Below, in pieces: positions 62,191 to 64,000 of a stretch of DNA of 64,000 nt. The notes below the pieces were generated by a model, which was given only the letters and a program-made list of their open reading frames with translations, was not told the DNA's origin and did no database searches. Source of the DNA: Staphylococcus sp. MI 10-1553 (GTDB taxonomy: Bacteria > Bacillota > Bacilli > Staphylococcales > Staphylococcaceae); contig NZ_CP048279.1 in NCBI RefSeq assembly GCF_010365305.1, positions 2,108,001 through 2,172,000 of the forward strand. The letters run 5' to 3'. The position numbers were made by a program, and so were the translations under genes. Each line of letters opens with the position of its first letter. The first letter of the stretch is position 1.

Positions 62191-62450
62191 GAGACTCCTG
62201 AAGGTAAAATCAAAACCTTTAAATCGGTAACCTTTTACAATAGTCGCTACTATTTAACGCAGTAGCTGTCTCACTTCTCAATACGCATGCTTTTGAGAAG
62301 TCTAGTCAGCCTTGCAGGGGGCAGTACTACGAAATCTTTGTGTCACATGAAATTTCTGAACTACTCCCAAAATCCACCAACACTTTCAACTCTGTATCAT
62401 TTAATCAAAGCGTTGGTTAGTTGAAACGAGACGCTGAGAAAGCGCAGAAT
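62191..62450 (+). repeat. Structured intergenic repeat, copy B (diverged)
   Basis: Shares with 46249-46430 the opening GAGACTCCTGA, the whole H2 hairpin (ACTTCTCAA/TTGAGAAGT, then CTAGTCAGCCTTGCAGG), and GGCAGTACTACGAAATCTTTG. H3's right arm has decayed (GAACTAC for GTACTGC). In place of H4 a different sequence still forms a stem, ACCAAC/GTTGGT (about 62376-62418). It ends in GAGACGCTGAGAAAGCGCAGA. Unlike copy A, no TATAAT precedes it. The 491-base gap holds no gene. Confidence 0.6.
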
Positions 62451-62479
62451 GGCTTAGCAATCTCAGGTTACGACCCATC

Positions 62480-63403
62480 TTAATTCGATGGTAACGCTAA
62501 AAGTTGTTTCTTTAAATCCTTACGAATGACATCTAATGTATATGGATCGTTATACCAATACACACTTGAATCTACATTAAACGCATGTTTGTTTTGTACC
62601 GCTTCTAAATTTTGCCACATCGCTGTTTTTTGGAATTCAGGTTGTGCAGCATCTTTCGCTTTCGCTGTAATAATCACATCTCCAGCATATTTGCCTACTT
62701 CTTCTTTCGGAACTTCTGTCCAACCTTCTTTTTTCGTTGCATCATCTAACACTTTAGGCATATTCAAACCGAACGCTTGGTAGAGTACTTCACTACCACG
62801 TCCCCAGTTTTTACCATAAGCATAAATTTTCTTATCAAAGTCTTCAAAAATGGTTACTGATGTGTCATCACCAAGATGTGCTTTAATGTCTTTACCATCT
62901 TGTGCTGTTTGTTTCTCCCATTCAGCTTTCCATTTTTTCACTTCATCCGACTTACCGACAATGTCACCCATAGCTTCTTGTTGTTCAAGATAGTTATATT
63001 TTGCATAGTCAAAAGCAATCGTTGGTGCAATTTTTTTCAATTTATCTGTGTTTTTGTCTGTGTTGTATGTAATGATCAAATCAGGCTTTAATGACGCTAC
63101 CTTTTCTACATCTTCTGCCCCTACTTTATCCACATCTTTAAATTTTTTAGCAAGAACTGGACTTTGATCAACTTGATCAGACACACCGACAATGTTTGCA
63201 TCAAGATATTTTAAACCTCCCGCGTAAGTAGGCGCCATCACTACAATTCGTTTTGGATCTTTCGGAATATCAATTTTTTCCTCACCTTTTGCTGTTTTAA
63301 GATTGAACGCTTTTGTTTCCTTTTCACTACTTTTATTATCATTTTGGCCACATGCCGCCAAAATTAACATACATACCAATAACGGTAATAATAACTTTTT
63401 CAT
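62480..63403 (-). CDS. fhuD2: Ferric hydroxamate siderophore-binding lipoprotein FhuD2
   Basis: A 307-residue class III binding protein. Lipobox LAACG with Cys18; then IDIPKDPKRIVVMAPTYAGG, VDKVGAEDVEKVASLKPDLI, the KNWGRGSEVLYQAFGLNMPK region and VYWYNDPYTLDVIRKDLKKQ, all close to S. aureus FhuD2, which binds ferrichrome and ferrioxamine for FhuBGC. Single gene under a Fur box; the permease is encoded elsewhere. Confidence 0.9.
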   Translation of the reverse strand: MKKLLLPLLVCMLILAACGQNDNKSSEKETKAFNLKTAKGEEKIDIPKDPKRIVVMAPTYAGGLKYLDANIVGVSDQVDQSPVLAKKFKDVDKVGAEDVEKVASLKPDLIITYNTDKNTDKLKKIAPTIAFDYAKYNYLEQQEAMGDIVGKSDEVKKWKAEWEKQTAQDGKDIKAHLGDDTSVTIFEDFDKKIYAYGKNWGRGSEVLYQAFGLNMPKVLDDATKKEGWTEVPKEEVGKYAGDVIITAKAKDAAQPEFQKTAMWQNLEAVQNKHAFNVDSSVYWYNDPYTLDVIRKDLKKQLLALPSN

Positions 63404-63419
63404 TCATCTTCCTCCAATT

Positions 63420-63464
63420 GATAATGATAATCATTATTATATAGTGTAATGACTTTAGAATCAA
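63420..63464 (-). promoter_or_regulatory. fhuD2 promoter with Fur box
   Basis: Minus strand TTGATT (63459-63464), 17 bases, TATAAT (63436-63441). GATAATGATAATCATTATT (63420-63438) matches the 19-base Fur consensus at 18 positions and overlaps the -10 and start site, so iron-bound Fur would block transcription. Confidence 0.9.
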
Positions 63465-63591
63465 TCTTTTTCTAAACAAAACTTTTTAAATTATTAAAAT
63501 AGGTATTTCACAAACGTTTGTTTCTTAGTTACTTGTATTTTCAGCCACTACAAACCATGTATAAAAAATGTGAACTCCATGTAGCGTTATT

Positions 63592-63637
63592 TAAAAAAAG
63601 CAGAAACGACACGTCACTATACCGTGCAATTTCTGCT
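63592..63637 (-). terminator. Terminator of the YbaN-like gene
   Basis: Minus strand AGCAGAAA pairs with TTTCTGCT (63630-63637 with 63599-63606), inner CACG/CGTG, then seven T. Confidence 0.85.
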
Positions 63638-63670
63638 CAATCAAATCGTATTCAATTTAACGTACATATG

Positions 63671-64000
63671 TTATCGCATATTGTAACTTTTCGGTAAAGT
63701 CTTTACCCATGTAAATAAGACCACCGTTTGTAATACAACCATGACCAATAACCCTAGGCGAATTATTGTTACATCCACCATCCAAATCGAAAACCCCACT
63801 ACAATATATAAACTGATTAATAATTGTATTTTCTTTTTCATCGTATAGCCACGATATTTACGAAAATCTTCAACGTAAGCTTGATACACTTTTGTTTGTA
63901 TGAGCCAATCATGAAAACGATCGGAACTCTTCGCAAAACAGAGTACAGCGACAAGTAAAAAAGGTGTTGTAGGCAACAATGGTAAAACCGCACCTGCAAA
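63671..64000 (-). CDS. YbaN/DUF454-family inner-membrane protein, 3' part (runs off the right edge)
   Basis: About 110 codons to the stop at 63671. The frame stays open past ATG 63979 to the window edge, where FAGAVLPLLPTTPFLLVAVL, the hallmark of this family, is read; the true start is beyond the window. Further signature: CFAKSSDRFHDWLIQTKVYQ and YRGYTMKKK, followed by two membrane helices. Function unknown. Confidence 0.8.
   Translation of the reverse strand, partial: FAGAVLPLLPTTPFLLVAVLCFAKSSDRFHDWLIQTKVYQAYVEDFRKYRGYTMKKKIQLLISLYIVVGFSIWMVDVTIIRLGLLVMVVLQTVVLFTWVKTLPKSYNMR

Overview
The window is a stretch of Staphylococcus chromosome. It carries the full S10-spc-alpha ribosomal protein cluster in the staphylococcal order, plus FmhB/FemX, FhuD2-type and LacR proteins very close to known staphylococcal ones. 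A complete Leloir operon next to the molybdenum genes, and a sialic acid cluster with a GntR-type regulator, are unlike S. aureus. I suspect the hyicus-intermedius group (for example S. pseudintermedius or a relative), but that is inference, not proof.

Layout. 1-527 is the 5' part of lacR (minus strand); the lac/tagatose-6-phosphate operon would lie beyond the left edge. 833-5251 is accessory: an isochorismatase-like hydrolase, a membrane-anchored NERD protein, a gene-poor kilobase, and a MerR/MFS efflux pair with a textbook MerR-type promoter. 5353-24000 is the ribosomal block on the minus strand. It begins at rpsJ and runs through rplQ, then come tandem terminators, then ecfA1-ecfA2-ecfT-truA-rplM-rpsI. 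Very short rpmJ and rpmD genes are included.

24466-41345 is a mixed core region: a purine permease with two PurR boxes, topoisomerase III, a GNAT protein, an AEC transporter, small proteins, an aminotransferase, an RND pump with a large operator-like palindrome, femX, a VOC protein, a MarR regulator, and a secreted nuclease gene split by an in-frame stop. 41422-50432 is the molybdenum cofactor and molybdate uptake region (moaA mobA moaD moaE mobB moeA, divergent moaC, then moaB, moeB and modABC). 50532-55286 is galR-galK-galE-galT, placed between modA and fdhD; both the galR and galK promoters carry the same operator-like core over the -10. 55448-57685 holds fdhD, a GNAT protein and bioY with a BirA-type site. 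57766-61988 is a sialic acid module (nanK and a GntR regulator divergent from nanA and nanT) with a FadR-type palindrome and CcpA (cre) sites. The right end has fhuD2 with a Fur box and the start-less end of a YbaN-like gene.

How it fits together. Molybdate is imported by ModABC, built into the cofactor by the Moa/Mob/Moe enzymes, and used by formate dehydrogenase and nitrate reductase type enzymes that FdhD would help mature. Two galactose routes seem to coexist: Leloir here and, from LacR, the tagatose-6-phosphate route off-window. Sialic acid is taken up by NanT, cleaved by NanA and phosphorylated by NanK; nanE is not in the window.

The least explained item is a structured intergenic repeat at 46254-46501. 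It has four internal hairpins, an outer closing stem and an extended -10 promoter, and a diverged second copy lies at 62191-62450. No CRISPR array, insertion sequence, prophage or defence island is visible.
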